From assembly GCA_017311185.1 (NCBI GenBank), contig JAESUZ010001057.1, positions 62,001 through 126,000 on the forward strand: a stretch of 64,000 nucleotides of DNA, read 5' to 3'. Of this stretch, positions 54,146-64,000 are shown piece by piece (the first letter of the stretch is position 1; every line of letters starts with the position of its first letter). The position numbers and the translations under genes were made by a program. Origin of the DNA: Proteles cristata cristata. Its lineage: Eukaryota > Chordata > Mammalia > Carnivora > Hyaenidae. Under the pieces are notes generated by a model, which was not told where the DNA came from, did no database searches, and worked only from the letters and a program-made list of their open reading frames with translations.

Positions 54146-55147
54146 GAAAGAGAAAAAAAGGAAATAAACAAACATACAAAGATGTCAGAGGCAAGTAGAC
54201 AAACGGTGAGGTGGTGGCTTCAGGATGGCATTTCTGCCCCAGCTCCCTCTACCTTTGAACTCAAGATGTCACCTGAAGGGTCAGGCAATATTTCTTTACT
54301 ACAAACAAGAAGAAGGGAAAGGATTAAGGGCAAAAGGCATATGTCAGCATCTTTCTCTTTCTCTTTTCATGAGGATGTGTCTGCTTCTAGCCCCTTGGCC
54401 AGAAATGGTTTATGTAGCTACCCATAGATATTGAGGGAATCTGGGATGGCAAGTATTTTAAGCAGGCACTTGGCTGTCCCAGAGCTTTATCAATAAGGAA
54501 GAAGGGTAAATGGATTTGGCGTAGACCACTGGTAATGTCTACCACAGATATATATTTTATAATAAATACAGTTGTAATTCTTTCAGAGAGACTGAAAAAA
54601 TACTAGAAAGACTGAGATTACAGAAAAATCTAACACAATCCACAATCTCAATGTAGGGTGCAAAACTGCAAAATTAGAAGCCTTGAGAACGTAATGGCTA
54701 TTATATGAATCATTTCTTTTTATTGAACTCTTACTTGTTTGAATAATCCTTGTAGCCTCTTTCAGCATTATTTTTGTTGATAGTAAAAGCTCAGCCAATG
54801 GACCAACAAAACCTTTTCTAAAAGCTCAGTTCATATCATATCAAACAACTGCTCAGAAAACCTTACTGGCCTTCAAGAGCTTGCTAATAAATATGACCTC
54901 ATTCCACTTTTACAATTCAATTTGCCTGTTCCCTTTCAGTCAGACTGGATAAAAGTAGACCCTTGATAACAAAGAGTTCTGTCCCGTCATTTGTAAAATT
55001 CCAAACTCCTGTCCCAATCCGATCAAATATCAAATTCAGCATTCCACTCTTACATTTATCTGAAGTGATGTTACTGTTGTCACTGAACATGACTATCTTT
55101 TCCCTCTTTGTGACTGTCACCGCTGCTAGAAGAGCTCTTATAATAAT
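54146..55147. other. Single-copy or unassigned DNA
   Basis: 54200-54480 (GGATGTGTCTGCTTCTAGCC, AATGGTTTATGTAGC) may belong to an old DNA transposon or LTR, not resolvable by eye. No exon. Confidence 0.35.
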
Positions 55148-55161
55148 AAACATAGAAGCAG

Positions 55162-55370
55162 TGCCCAGGTGGTTCAGTTGGTTAAGTGTTCGACTTCGGC
55201 TCAGGTCATGGTCTCACGATCTATGGGTTCGAGCCCAGTGTCAGGCTCTGTGCTGACAGCTCAGAGCCTGGAGTCTGCTTCGCATTCTGTGTCTCCTTCT
55301 CTCTGCCCCTCCCCCACTCATGCTTTCTCTCTCTCTCAAAAATAAATAAATATTTTTAAAAATTAATACC
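55162..55370 (+). mobile_element. Felid SINE, class A
   Basis: Flanks AAACATAGAAGCAG (55148-55161) and AGACATAGAAACAG (55371-55384). Head GTGCCCAGGTGGTTCAG. Confidence 0.94.
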
Positions 55371-55639
55371 AGACATAGAAACAGCTTTTAATACCACATA
55401 AGTGTTAAGGTTCCTATGATGCCGGGTTGAGATTAGCAGCGCTGTGGGGGCCATGGCCGCTCAGCCAGCAGCTAGAGGCGCACGCTAAGTGACTCACTCC
55501 CAAACAACAGCCCTGCAGAAAGCCTGGCTCAAATTCTTGCTTCAGCAGAATTCAAGTTTCTGAAATGTCATGTATCTTTGTATAAGTAGCATAAAGTCAA
55601 AACTTTATATGATGAGTCCATAAATGCTGATTTTGTTTA

Positions 55640-55701
55640 CAGTTCCCTAAAATGGCCCTAGCTTTCCCACATCTGGCCATTTTCTGCAAACTCCCTCCTT
55701 T
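55640..55701 (+). repeat. L2 fragment, left of a class B SINE
   Basis: Weak L2-like text up to GCAAACTCCCTCC; continues after the SINE. Confidence 0.4.
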
Positions 55702-55938
55702 TTTTTTTTTTTTTAATTTTTTTTTAATGTTTTTTTTTTATTTATTTCTAGGAGAGAGAGAGAGAGACAGCGTGAGCAGGGGAGGGTCAGAGAGAGAGGG
55801 AGTCACAGACTGAAACAGGCTCCAGGCTCTGAGCTGGCAGTCAGCACAGAGCCCGACGCGGGCTCGAACCCACAAACCGCGAGATCATGACCTAAGCGAA
55901 AGTCGGACGCTTAACCGACTAAGCCACCCAGGCACCCC
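55702..55938 (-). mobile_element. Felid SINE, class B
   Basis: TSD AAACTCCCTCCTTT at 55688-55701 and 55939-55952 (perfect). One G lost before the B box (GACGCGGGCTCGAACC). Confidence 0.96.
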
Positions 55939-55952
55939 AAACTCCCTCCTTT

Positions 55953-56215
55953 CTATAATGCTCCCTCTACACTACACAGACTGAAGCCCTCCTCATTCCC
56001 CAAGCTTCAACTCTGATCTCACATTTGCCACAAAGCCTTTCCAGATCCCTTCCTACAATTATTCTCTAATTTGAACAAATGGAGAACTTTCCTTGCATTT
56101 CTTGTCATCTGTCACTGGTTTTATTCTGTTTTATATTTGTCCTATGCTCTCCACTAGATCAAAAGCTTAACTCTATGTCTCACATTTGACCTTTATACAT
56201 ACTAAATACATAGAA
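55953..56215 (+). repeat. L2 3' region
   Basis: CTGATCTCACATTTGCCACAAAGCC, TTTCCAGATCCCTTCC, TTATATTTGTCCTATGC and CCACTAGATCAAAAGC match L2 ('aaatgccacctcctccaggaagccttccctga ... ctagaatgtaagc'). Confidence 0.65.
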
Positions 56216-56302
56216 ATTTGTTTGTTTTAAATCTGGATTTGTTTTTTTCTATTTCACAGAATAATTTAATCTTGCAACATTATTGACCACAGTGGTTTGT
56301 CT

Positions 56303-56395
56303 GTCTTCCTTCCTTTCCTTCTTTTCCTTCCTTCCTCCCTTCCTTCCTTCCCTCCTTCTTTTCTTCCTTCCTTCCTTCTTTTCTTTCTTCCTTTA
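56303..56395. repeat. (TTCC)n microsatellite
   Basis: About 93 bp of CTTCCTTCC with CCC and TTTT variants; all pyrimidine. Confidence 0.95.
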
Positions 56396-56585
56396 AGACA
56401 CAGAGACAGCATGCATATGCACATGTGTGAGCAGGGGAGGAGGCAGAGAGATAGAGAGAGAATCCTAAGCAGGCTCCAAGCTCAGAACAGAGCCTAAAAT
56501 GGGGTTTGATGCCACAAACCTGGGATCATGATCTAAGCCAAAATCAATAGTCAGATGCTCAATGGACTGAACCACACAGGCACCC
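56396..56585 (-). mobile_element. Old carnivore SINE, class C
   Basis: CCTGGGATCATGATCTAAGCC, AAATCAATAGTCAGATGCTC and GAACCACACAGGCACCC. The TTCC tract at its left takes the place of the poly-T tail, so the microsatellite probably grew from the tail. Confidence 0.85.
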
Positions 56586-56923
56586 AGAACACCATGATTT
56601 TTAAAATCTGATCATGAATTATGACCCTCAAACTAATAATTAGCCCATTGCTTTCCATTTGGAAGTGCGGAGAAAACTATTAAAATATATACGAGCGGAC
56701 GGCTTTGAGGAGGGAAGAATGATTGCCCATGAGTAGCTACACCAGGCATTCACTATTCTACTATGCAACCCATCGATGCTCCCACTAAATTCAAGCAGCA
56801 GAATCCTGTAAAGCAAAGTTTCTTAAGCTTCTGCAGAAAAATGAACAGATTTCCTGAAAGAAAAATTAGGACACAGGAATTCTGTGCCAGTTCCAGGTGA
56901 GTTCCCATTTAAAATGTAGCTTT
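56586..56923. other. Single-copy DNA
   Basis: Nothing recognised. Confidence 0.4.
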
Positions 56924-56940
56924 AAATAGCAAGAAGTCTT

Positions 56941-57149
56941 AGGGGCACCTAGGTGACTCAGTTGGTTGGGTATCCAACATTGGCTCAGGACATGATCTCA
57001 CAGCTCATCAGTTCAAGCCCTGCACTGGGCTCTGTGCTGACAGCTCAGACCCTGGAGTCCGCTTTGGATTCTGTGTCTCCATCTCTCTTTGCCCCTCACC
57101 AGTTCACACTCTGTCTCTCTATCAAAAATAAATAAACATTAAAAAAAAA
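56941..57149 (+). mobile_element. Felid SINE, class A (first of tandem pair)
   Basis: Head GGGGCACCTAGGTGACTCAG. Left flank AAATAGCAAG (56924-56933), repeated at 57150-57159 and 57374-57383. Confidence 0.94.
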
Positions 57150-57159
57150 AAATAGCAAG

Positions 57160-57373
57160 GGGACACCTGGATGGCTCAGTCAGCTAAGCTGCCGACTTTG
57201 GCTCAGGTCATAATCTCATGGTTCATGGGTTCAAGCCCTGCGTCGGGCTCTGTGCTAACATCTCAGAGCCTGGAGTCTGCTTCAGATTCTATGTCTCCCT
57301 CTCTCTCTGACCCTCCCCTGCTCACACTCTGCGTGTGTCTCTCTCTCAAAAATAAACATTAAAATTTTTTTTA
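57160..57373 (+). mobile_element. Felid SINE, class A (second of tandem pair)
   Basis: Head GGACACCTGGATGGCTCAG. It sits between the second and third copies of AAATAGCAAG; the third continues AAACTTT, unlike the first. Confidence 0.94.
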
Positions 57374-57383
57374 AAATAGCAAG

Positions 57384-57761
57384 AAACTTTAAATAACTAG
57401 GATAGTTCAGTGATTTGTGATCAGAGCAATTGAAACCAAAGCTATCTTTGAAAATTGAAGCTGTGTGATCGTAGTATATACATCTTCTTTTGATTCCAAT
57501 ATGCACTTAATCTCTGCCTAGAATCATCTCAAAGACATACTAATGGTTTGCTATGGATGGGTGGAAAACTGCAGAGAGAAAGCTTTGGCTTCTATTAAAT
57601 TGACTATACAAAATTGCCAATACTCTATCATTTTTGACCTATGAAAAGCGCACTTAACTACAGCTCACACTAATATGTTTTAAACTCTGGTATTTCATAT
57701 TATTTTAAAATTATATTCTAGAAATTTTTTATTTGTAACAAAAGAGATATAATCCTTAAAC
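57384..57761. other. Single-copy DNA
   Basis: Nothing recognised. Confidence 0.4.
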
Positions 57762-57955
57762 AGTGCAAAAATGGATCAGGATCAAAAGAATGAAAAGACA
57801 AGCCACAGAAGAAAAACACTTGCAAAACACACATCTCATAAGGTACTTGTATCTAAAATACACAAAGAACTCTTAGAACTCAACCATAAGAAAACAATCC
57901 GATTTCAAATTGGGCAAAAGATCTAAACAGACACCTTATTAAAGAAAATATACAT

Positions 57956-58160
57956 GGGGCAACTGGGTGGCTCAGTTGGTTAGGCAACTGACTTTCGCTC
58001 AGGTCATGATCTCAACAGTTTGTGAGTTCGAGTCCTATGTCGGGCTCTGTGCTGACAGCTCAGAGCCTGGAGCCTGCTTCAGATTCTGTGCCTCCCTCTT
58101 TCTCTGACCCTCCCCTGCTCATTCTCTCTCTCTCTCTCTCAAAAATAAATAAACATTAAA
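57956..58160 (+). mobile_element. Felid SINE, class A
   Basis: TSD AAATATACAT at 57946-57955 and 58243-58252, so the GGAA tract after the body is part of the insertion's tail. Confidence 0.94.
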
Positions 58161-58242
58161 AAGAGAAAGGAAGGAAGGAAGGAAGGAAGGAGGGAAGGAA
58201 AGGAGGGAGGAAAGGAAAGGAGGGAGGAAAGGAAAGGAAAGG
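58161..58242. repeat. (GGAA)n microsatellite grown from a SINE tail
   Basis: GGAAGGAAGGAAGGAAGG with GGGAGG and AAAGG variants, all purine, enclosed within the SINE's TSD. Confidence 0.95.
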
Positions 58243-59225
58243 AAATATACATACGGTAAATAGCATTATGTTCAACTTCATAGGTCATTAGGCAATTGCA
58301 AAGTAAAATGAGTCACCCCTACATACCTATCAGAATGGCTTAAATCAAAAACAATGACAATACCAAATGCTGACAAGGATGCAGAGCAAAGAACTGTCAT
58401 TTATTTCTGGTGGGAATGCAGTAGTACAGTCACTTCGGAAGAAAGTTTGGCAATTTCTTACAAAGTTAAACAGAGGTTATCATAGAATTTAACAAACACA
58501 CTCCTGGTTAAGCTGAAAACTTATGTCCACATAAAAACCTACACCCAAATGTTTATAGCAGCTTTATTCATAACTGCTAAAACTTGTAGGCACTAAGATG
58601 CACTTTAGTAGATGAATATGGTACACCCATATAACCCATACTATTTTTCAGCAATATAAATAGCTTAGTAAGCCACAAAAAGACATGAATAAATCCTAAA
58701 TAGATACTGCTAAGTGAAAGAAGCCAATCTGAAAATTCTGCATGCCGTATGATTTCAATTACATGACATTCTGAAAATATGAAGACAGTAAAAATATAAC
58801 ATTCTGGAAAACTATGAAGATAGTATAAAAAAAATCAGTGATTGCCAGCAATTTATGTAAAGGAAGAAAGGAATGAATAGGGTAGAGCACAGGGGACTTT
58901 TAGAGAAATGAAATATTCTGTACACTATCGTAATGATGGGTACTTGTCAGACATTTGTCAAAAGCTATACAATGTACAATATAAAGAGTGAACCCTAATG
59001 TAAACTATGGACTTCAGTTAATAATAATATATTAATATTGGTTCATCAGTTATAACCAAGGTGCCATGCAAAATGTTAATGATAGAGAAGTGGGATTGGG
59101 GAGCAATGATGAGAGGGTATATGGAGATCCTCTGTATTTCCTGTGTCATTTTTTTTCCATAAATGTAAAACTGCTCAAAAATACTCCATTAATTTTATAT
59201 CAGCTACATAGCATATAATTCCAAA

Positions 59226-59460
59226 AACCTTGGATTGCGAGTAACTTGTTCTGCGAGTGTTCTACAAGATGAGCAAGCATTTCTAATAAATTCTAACTTG
59301 ATAAACGAGCGATGTCTTGCAATACAAGTAGTACGTGACGCCCAATGTCACATGATCACAGCTGAGCCAATGGTTCTTGAAATTCATTTTGATATAAAAG
59401 TGTTTTGGATTACAGGCATGTTTCCAGAACAAATTATGGTCGCAAACCAAGGTTTTAACA
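59226..59460 (+). mobile_element. DNA-transposon relic with terminal inverted repeats
   Basis: Left AACCTTGGATTGCGAGTAAC, right GTCGCAAACCAAGGTTTT. The ends are imperfect inverted repeats (about 14 of 17). Interior TGTTCTGCGAGTGTTC, AACGAGCGATGTCTTGC and GTACGTGACGCCCAATGTC is a known mammalian non-autonomous element; I think Tigger/pogo-like, but the name is uncertain. It separates two L1 3' ends. Confidence 0.7.
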
Positions 59461-59462
59461 CA

Positions 59463-59830
59463 TTCTGGAAAGAGCAAAACCAAAGAGAAAAGATCAGTGG
59501 TTGCTAGGGGTTCAGAGGGCTAGGAGGTAGAATGAATAGGTAGAACTCTGGATTTTTAGGGACTGAAATTATTCTGTAGGATGCCATAATAGTAGAAATG
59601 TGCCATCATGTTTTTGTTAAAATCTACAGAACGAAACAACACTAAAAGTGAACTTTAATATAAAATATGGGCATCAGTTAATGGTATCAATATTGGTTCA
59701 TCACTTGTTCCCAACATATCACACTAATGCAATATATGAATAGCTGGGGTAACTGAGGATGGGTGTTTAGGAACTCTACTCTCTACATATTTTTTTCTGT
59801 AACCCTAGTACCATTCTAAAAGCATAAAGT
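59463..59830 (+). mobile_element. Old L1 3' UTR fragment
   Basis: GATCAGTGGTTGCTAGGGG, GAATTATTCTGTAGGATG-like, ATGGGCATCAGTTAATGG, TATTGGTTCATCACTTG. It resembles the 3' UTR of the L1 at 58850-59190, so it is a second copy or a duplicate. Confidence 0.75.
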
Positions 59831-61739
59831 CTATTTTAAAACATTTAATGTTTCAGGGAATAGACTTCTTTATTAAATCTGGGACGAGTTCCAGTTAAGA
59901 AACTGTTCAATGTACACATTTCAAATAGTAAGAGCTAGCAGTTTAAAAAGCTACGGTTAAGAGAAGCCGTAGGAAAGGCAGATTACCTGGGGGCAAAAGA
60001 AATCTGTCTTAATCAGAGAAAAATAACAGAGACACAGTCTTGCAAATGTTGGTTGTACGTGATTACACTACATCTCTTCTTTCTTCTGCCCTATGATTCA
60101 AAAGCAGATCAGTTGTTCTAGAAAAGCCATGTAACAATTTTCCCCTCGTTGATTTGAAAATATCAATGATGTTCTCATTATAGGGTTGATGGAAAGCTTT
60201 AGAAAAGCTACAGAAAAACAAGAAGGAAAATAAGTATAAATGCCAGAATCCTGTATAGAAATCAGGGAAGTTCTAAGGCCAAGAATTTCCACTTTCATTA
60301 TATTTTCATTTCATTGGTTCCATTTCAAGTGTTCCTTTGCCATACTTTCAAAAGCCCCTTTTATTTCTTTAAATATGTTAAGCAGACTTGTTTTACATTC
60401 CGAAACAGTCTGTTCCAAACTGCAGTCTATGTGGAGCTGATTCTATAATGTGTTTTTTCTATTAACTCTTGCCGTGGTGCCTTCTGTCCTTACGCATGTG
60501 GGGAGAGGGGTGTTCTTTATTGCGAGTTCGTGGTCCTTAAACTTTATTTGTAGGACCTCTTTACGATCTAGATTTACACTGTGTCCTTCTAGAGAGACTT
60601 CCTTTTCCTTCAACCAGAAACCAGGAGCACTGCCAACCTAAGACCACTTTCAACTAAACATTCAGCTGGAGGTTTTTCAGGCCCTACAAGTAGTGTGAAC
60701 TCAAACTCAAACCCTACCTCCATTCAAGCGTTCGAGAATCTCATGGGAGACTGCTTTCCCATTTCACCTGCAACCAAAGCAAAGACCGCTTACACCTATC
60801 TTCCCCTCTCCACGGTAGGCTTTTTCTTGTTCACCCACTGAGGTTTTAACAACTTAGTGACCCAGCTCTGTGTGGGAGTTCTGATTTGACCTCCTCAGCC
60901 TCGGGCCCCATCTCCTCAGCCCCCTACACAAGGTCTATTGAAATCCAGGCTTTCAGCCATTGAAGATCAATACATATCTCAGAGACAAATGTTGGCTCTG
61001 GCGGTCACTTTCCCCTCATTGTCTTGTATTTCTGTCATCCCAGGAATTCCCTTTTCTGCCAGCTCAGCCATGCTTTAAAAAATTACTTTAAAAAAATACA
61101 TCCTATACCATATTTAGGTTGACTTTCCTACGAGGAGCTTCTCTAAATACCTGGTCTGCCATATAGCTAGAAGTAGAACTCTTCTACTGTTCTAAGTATG
61201 AAACTTTATATAATTCGTAACTCCAGGCAGTATTTTTCAGTTTGTTTCAGCTTTTTCTGACTTTCCTCCATGGCCATGGAAACGCCAGTTGCACACCGTG
61301 AATCTGGTTCCAGTCCCTGGCCTCACACAGATCAATTTGACCTCACATCAGTCAAACTTCCAGCTTCAAGTCTGCTAAGTTTGGGGTTTCTATTGCATTT
61401 CACATGTGTTCTATTGCATTCCACAAAGATAGACATCTTTCTCCGCTATTATGCTGTTTTCTTAAATTTTCTACATAGTTGGAGCCACAGTAAGTATAAA
61501 CTTAGGTTAATACATGATCTTGACAAGAAATCAACATTAAACCATGTTTTTAAAATACAACTTTCAAAAACTAAAATAGACCTTTTAGGTCAAATTTTAT
61601 GGGAAGTTTTTTAAGGATCATATATCCTTTTTTTCCTAAAACACTAGCATCTATGGTCAGTGGCCAATGGTATCATGTTAATAAGAATGTTGAAGACAAG
61701 AATTTTTCTAGGTGTACAATATGTGATGCAACAATTCTA
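59831..61739. other. Single-copy DNA
   Basis: 1.9 kb without recognised repeats; 60430-61030 is of mixed composition and could hide an old LTR. Short frames only. No exon called. Confidence 0.4.
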
Positions 61740-62033
61740 TGCATTACTCAGCTCATCATGATAAGTATACTCTTAATCCCCTTCCCTATTTCACCCATCC
61801 ACCCACCCACTTCCTGTCTGGTAACCACCATTTGTTCTTCACGTTTTTTTGTCTGTCTCTTTTTTCTTTGTTCATTTGTCTTGTCTCTTAAATTCCACAT
61901 ATGAATGAAATCATATGGTATTTGTCTTTCTCAGTCTGACTGATTTCTTTCACTTAGTGTTACACCCTCTAGAGCCATCCATGTTGTCACAAACAGAAAG
62001 AGCTTGTTTTTTATGACTGAGTAATATTCCACT

Positions 62034-62068
<35 letters not shown>

Positions 62069-62405
62069 CACATCTCTATCCATTCATCTATGGGTGGACA
62101 CTGGGTAGCTTCCATATCTTGGCTATCTTTGCAATAAACAATGTTGCAATGAACATAAGGGTGCATGTATCTTATATCTTAGTGTGGTTTTCATTTTCTT
62201 TAAGTAAATATCCAGTAGTGGAATTATTGGATCATATAGTAACTCTATTTTTAATTTTTTGAGGGATCTCTATACTGTTTTCCACAATGGCTATACCAAT
62301 TTGCATTCCCACCAACAGTGTACAAGGGTTCCTTTTTCTCTACATCACCAATACTTGTTATTTCTTGTGTTTTTTATGGTAGCCATACTGACAGATATAG
62401 AGAAT
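61740..62405 (-). mobile_element. Old L1 3' part, antisense
   Basis: CTATTTCACCCATCCACCCACC, TCTGGTAACCACCATTTG, AATGAAATCATATGGTATTTG, TCCATGTTGTCACAAAC, CCATTCATCTATGGGTGGACAC, CATTCCCACCAACAGTGTAC. Reverse of L1MA/MB ORF2 end and 3' UTR. Confidence 0.9.
62035..62066. repeat. (GT)n microsatellite
   Basis: 16 GT units inside the antisense L1. Confidence 0.95.
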
Positions 62406-62676
62406 AAGAATTTACTAAATAAAGATAATCTCCAGACCCAATAAACTAGGAACCCATAGTTCTCTATAGTATACATGAGCCACAGAGCTAGAAACTAAAG
62501 ACCAGGGCAGAACACAGTGATATTAAGACATCACTATCCAGTAGGAACATAGGTCTAGAAGACAAGGTGAACGTAAAGAAGTAAGAAGACAGCCACATCT
62601 TGGTGGCTGAAATCCATGACCTATGGTACTCAGAACCATGGGCTCAACATCAGAGATCAGAGAACAGGCCTGCACT
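62406..62676. other. Single-copy DNA
   Basis: Nothing recognised. Confidence 0.35.
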
Positions 62677-62900
62677 CAGCACTCCTCAAAGTGTAGTCGG
62701 CTGGCCAGCGCTAGTCAAACCGTTTGTAATAGGCCTGCTATGCAGTAAGAACCTATGCCAGAATTTAAATCAACAGTTTCACCAAGCAAGCTTTTTTTGG
62801 TGAAGTAAAAATACATGCACTTATATTCTAGTAAAAGTTCCTACCCCCCACCAATAACAAACAGTTCTTTAACCATCCACATTAAAATCACTGCTTTAGA
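62677..62900 (+). repeat. Possible MER5-like hAT relic
   Basis: CTCCTCAAAGTGTAGTCGGCTGGCC at the left and CCACATTAAAATCACTGCTTTAGAG at the right resemble 'ttctcaaagtgtggtccccggacc ... aaagtttgagaaccactg'. The interior is badly decayed. Confidence 0.35.
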
Positions 62901-63325
62901 GAGCCCCTGCTTTGGCTGGAGGTAGCCTTGAATGGTAACAAGAAGTAGATCTAGAATCCTGAAGGTCTGTTAAAAAAAAATACTGGCTGTAGCTCTTTAA
63001 GAAAAAATAAAGGATTAAAGACTACATATGAATACAAATAACTTCTCTACTGGGAATGCATCATCTCCACTGGGAATAAATTGAAGAATTTATTAAACTA
63101 AATGATACTAACAATGACCTTAAGCATTGGGAAAGAAATTAAATAGTATTACTACCACATGTTAAGAATCAAATAACAGGTTTACTCTCAACTTCTAAAA
63201 TTGTCATAAGTTTTAATTATTTATGCATTCTAATTTTATGTCAATAAATGCTAAACTGGTTAAATATGACTGTGTAGTATATTATAATCTTTACAACACT
63301 TATTTAACTTTATATAATCATATTT
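62901..63325. other. Single-copy AT-rich DNA
   Basis: A small direct repeat (TCTACTGGGAATGCATCA / TCCACTGGGAATAAATTG) lies near 63046-63081; otherwise nothing. Confidence 0.4.
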
Positions 63326-63338
63326 AATTATAATCTTT

Positions 63339-63549
63339 TTTTTAAATGTTTTATTTATTTCTACAGGAGAGAGGAGACAGCGTGAGCAGGGGAGGGTCAG
63401 AGAGAGAGGGAGTCACAGACTGAAACAGGCTCCAGGCTCTGAGCTGGCAGTCAGCACAGAGCCCGACGCGGGGCTCGAACCCACGAACCGCGAGATCATG
63501 ACCTAAGCGAAAGTCGGACGCTTAACCGACTAAGCCACCCAGGCGTCCC
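63339..63549 (-). mobile_element. Felid SINE, class B
   Basis: TSD AATTATAATCTTT at 63326-63338 and 63550-63562 (perfect). Head in reverse ends CTAAGCCACCCAGGCGTCCC; B box intact (GGGCTCGAACCC). Confidence 0.96.
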
Positions 63550-63562
63550 AATTATAATCTTT

Positions 63563-63954
63563 AATAAGATATTATTTCCTGAGATATGTACATGAACTTG
63601 TTCCATGTCACCACATCCATGGCACATGGCCTCAACAAACAAACTTTGAAAACTAATTCAGAAAGCAACAGGTGAATTATGATAAAATCTAACTAGACAT
63701 TACCTACTTCTAGAGACTCTGCTCAACAATAAAGCTTTTTAAAAGACAGGTAATATTCAAAAACAAAGTTGCCACCAAAATTTTCATTTTTAAGATGACT
63801 TTCAAGACTTGCACATTATCATTCAGGAATAGCCCAATACCTACACCTTCTATAACAATATCAAGTCTGCATTATAATATTGCACATATTATAATTACAT
63901 GTGAAGAGTCATAACCCAGAAGAGAATATCCCTAACAGTTTTTAAAATATTTTA
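63563..63954. other. Single-copy AT-rich DNA
   Basis: Nothing recognised. Confidence 0.4.
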
Positions 63955-63998
63955 TTATATAGGCATTACACTTTGTACTATGTATAATGCCTATATAA
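63955..63998. repeat. Perfect 14-bp inverted repeat, 16-nt loop
   Basis: TTATATAGGCATTA (63955-63968) and TAATGCCTATATAA (63985-63998). It lies at the window edge, so the arms may belong to a longer structure. Confidence 0.93.
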
Positions 63999-64000
63999 CC

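Larger units (their letters stand above)
57762..59195 (+). mobile_element. Old L1 (ORF2 end plus 3' UTR), SINE inside
   Basis: AAACACTTGCAAAACAC, CAAAGAACTCTTAGAACTCAAC, TGGGCAAAAGATCTAAACAG, TATCAGAATGGC, GGTGGGAATGCAGTAG, TTTATAGCAGCTTTATTC and TTCAGTTAATAATAATATATTAATATTGG keep L1MB-like order. Confidence 0.88.

Noticed and set aside
1..64000. A previously undescribed defence, biosynthetic or phage-like gene system
   Set aside because: The window is mammalian repeat-rich DNA with no gene cluster, operon or intact coding sequence. The unusual signals are retrotransposition structures and candidate conserved non-coding DNA.

Overview
The window reads as nuclear DNA of a cat-family carnivore (Felidae). 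The main evidence is about 46 copies of a tRNA-Lys-type SINE with a CT-rich body and an A-rich tail, on average one per 1.4 kb. This is the felid form of the carnivore CanSINE. Carnivore-type L1 3' ends of several ages lie among them. I cannot tell Felis from Panthera or other felids by eye. I found no protein-coding exon, rRNA, functional tRNA, CRISPR array or bacterial-type gene. Nearly every open frame longer than 60 codons lies in a repeat, is antisense to one, or is unsupported. The window is best described as an intergenic or deep-intronic stretch.

SINE classes used in the entries. Class A is the common felid form: ACAGCTCAGAGCC in the body, GCCCCTCCCC, and TCTCAAAAATAAATAAAC before the tail. 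Class B is a very uniform, young-looking form with 11 copies: TGGCTTAGTCGG, TTTCGCTTAGGTC, CTGACTGCCAGCTC, GTTTCAGTCTGTGAC, GACCCTCCCC and CCTAGAAATAAATAAAAC. Class C is an older carnivore-wide form with an extra AATCAA-AGTCAGATG stretch. Class D is an older form with GACTCTTGAT.

Layout. 0-5.8 kb: a young L1 3' end with a 17-bp target-site duplication (TSD), old L1s, a tandem SINE pair and MIR relics. 5.8-10.4 kb: mostly single-copy AT-rich DNA. 10.4-13 kb: a dense retrotransposon cluster, including two class B SINEs enclosed by one shared TSD. 13-20.7 kb: mostly single-copy, with an ancient LINE-like repeat and a possible solo LTR. 20.7-27.1 kb: young SINEs and an antisense young L1 nested inside a fragmented old L1. 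27.1-30.5 kb: single-copy DNA with a perfect 59-bp tandem duplication. 30.5-37.6 kb: two long old L1 relics, a clear MIR, and a young L1 inserted in an L2 end. 37.6-46 kb: scattered SINEs, MIR and L2 pieces and a GATA microsatellite. 46-47.5 kb: 1.4 kb nearly free of repeats with AT-rich homeodomain-like motifs, the best candidate for a conserved regulatory element. 47.5-64 kb: more SINEs, long old L1s, two DNA-transposon relics, TTCC and GGAA microsatellites, and a 14-bp inverted repeat at the right edge.

The elements do not act as a pathway. What can be read is history: old L1, L2 and MIR relics form the substrate, class C, D and A SINEs landed in them, and young L1s and class B SINEs came last, many with perfect TSDs. 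Assignments rest on pattern recognition against known family sequences. Subfamily names need RepeatMasker.
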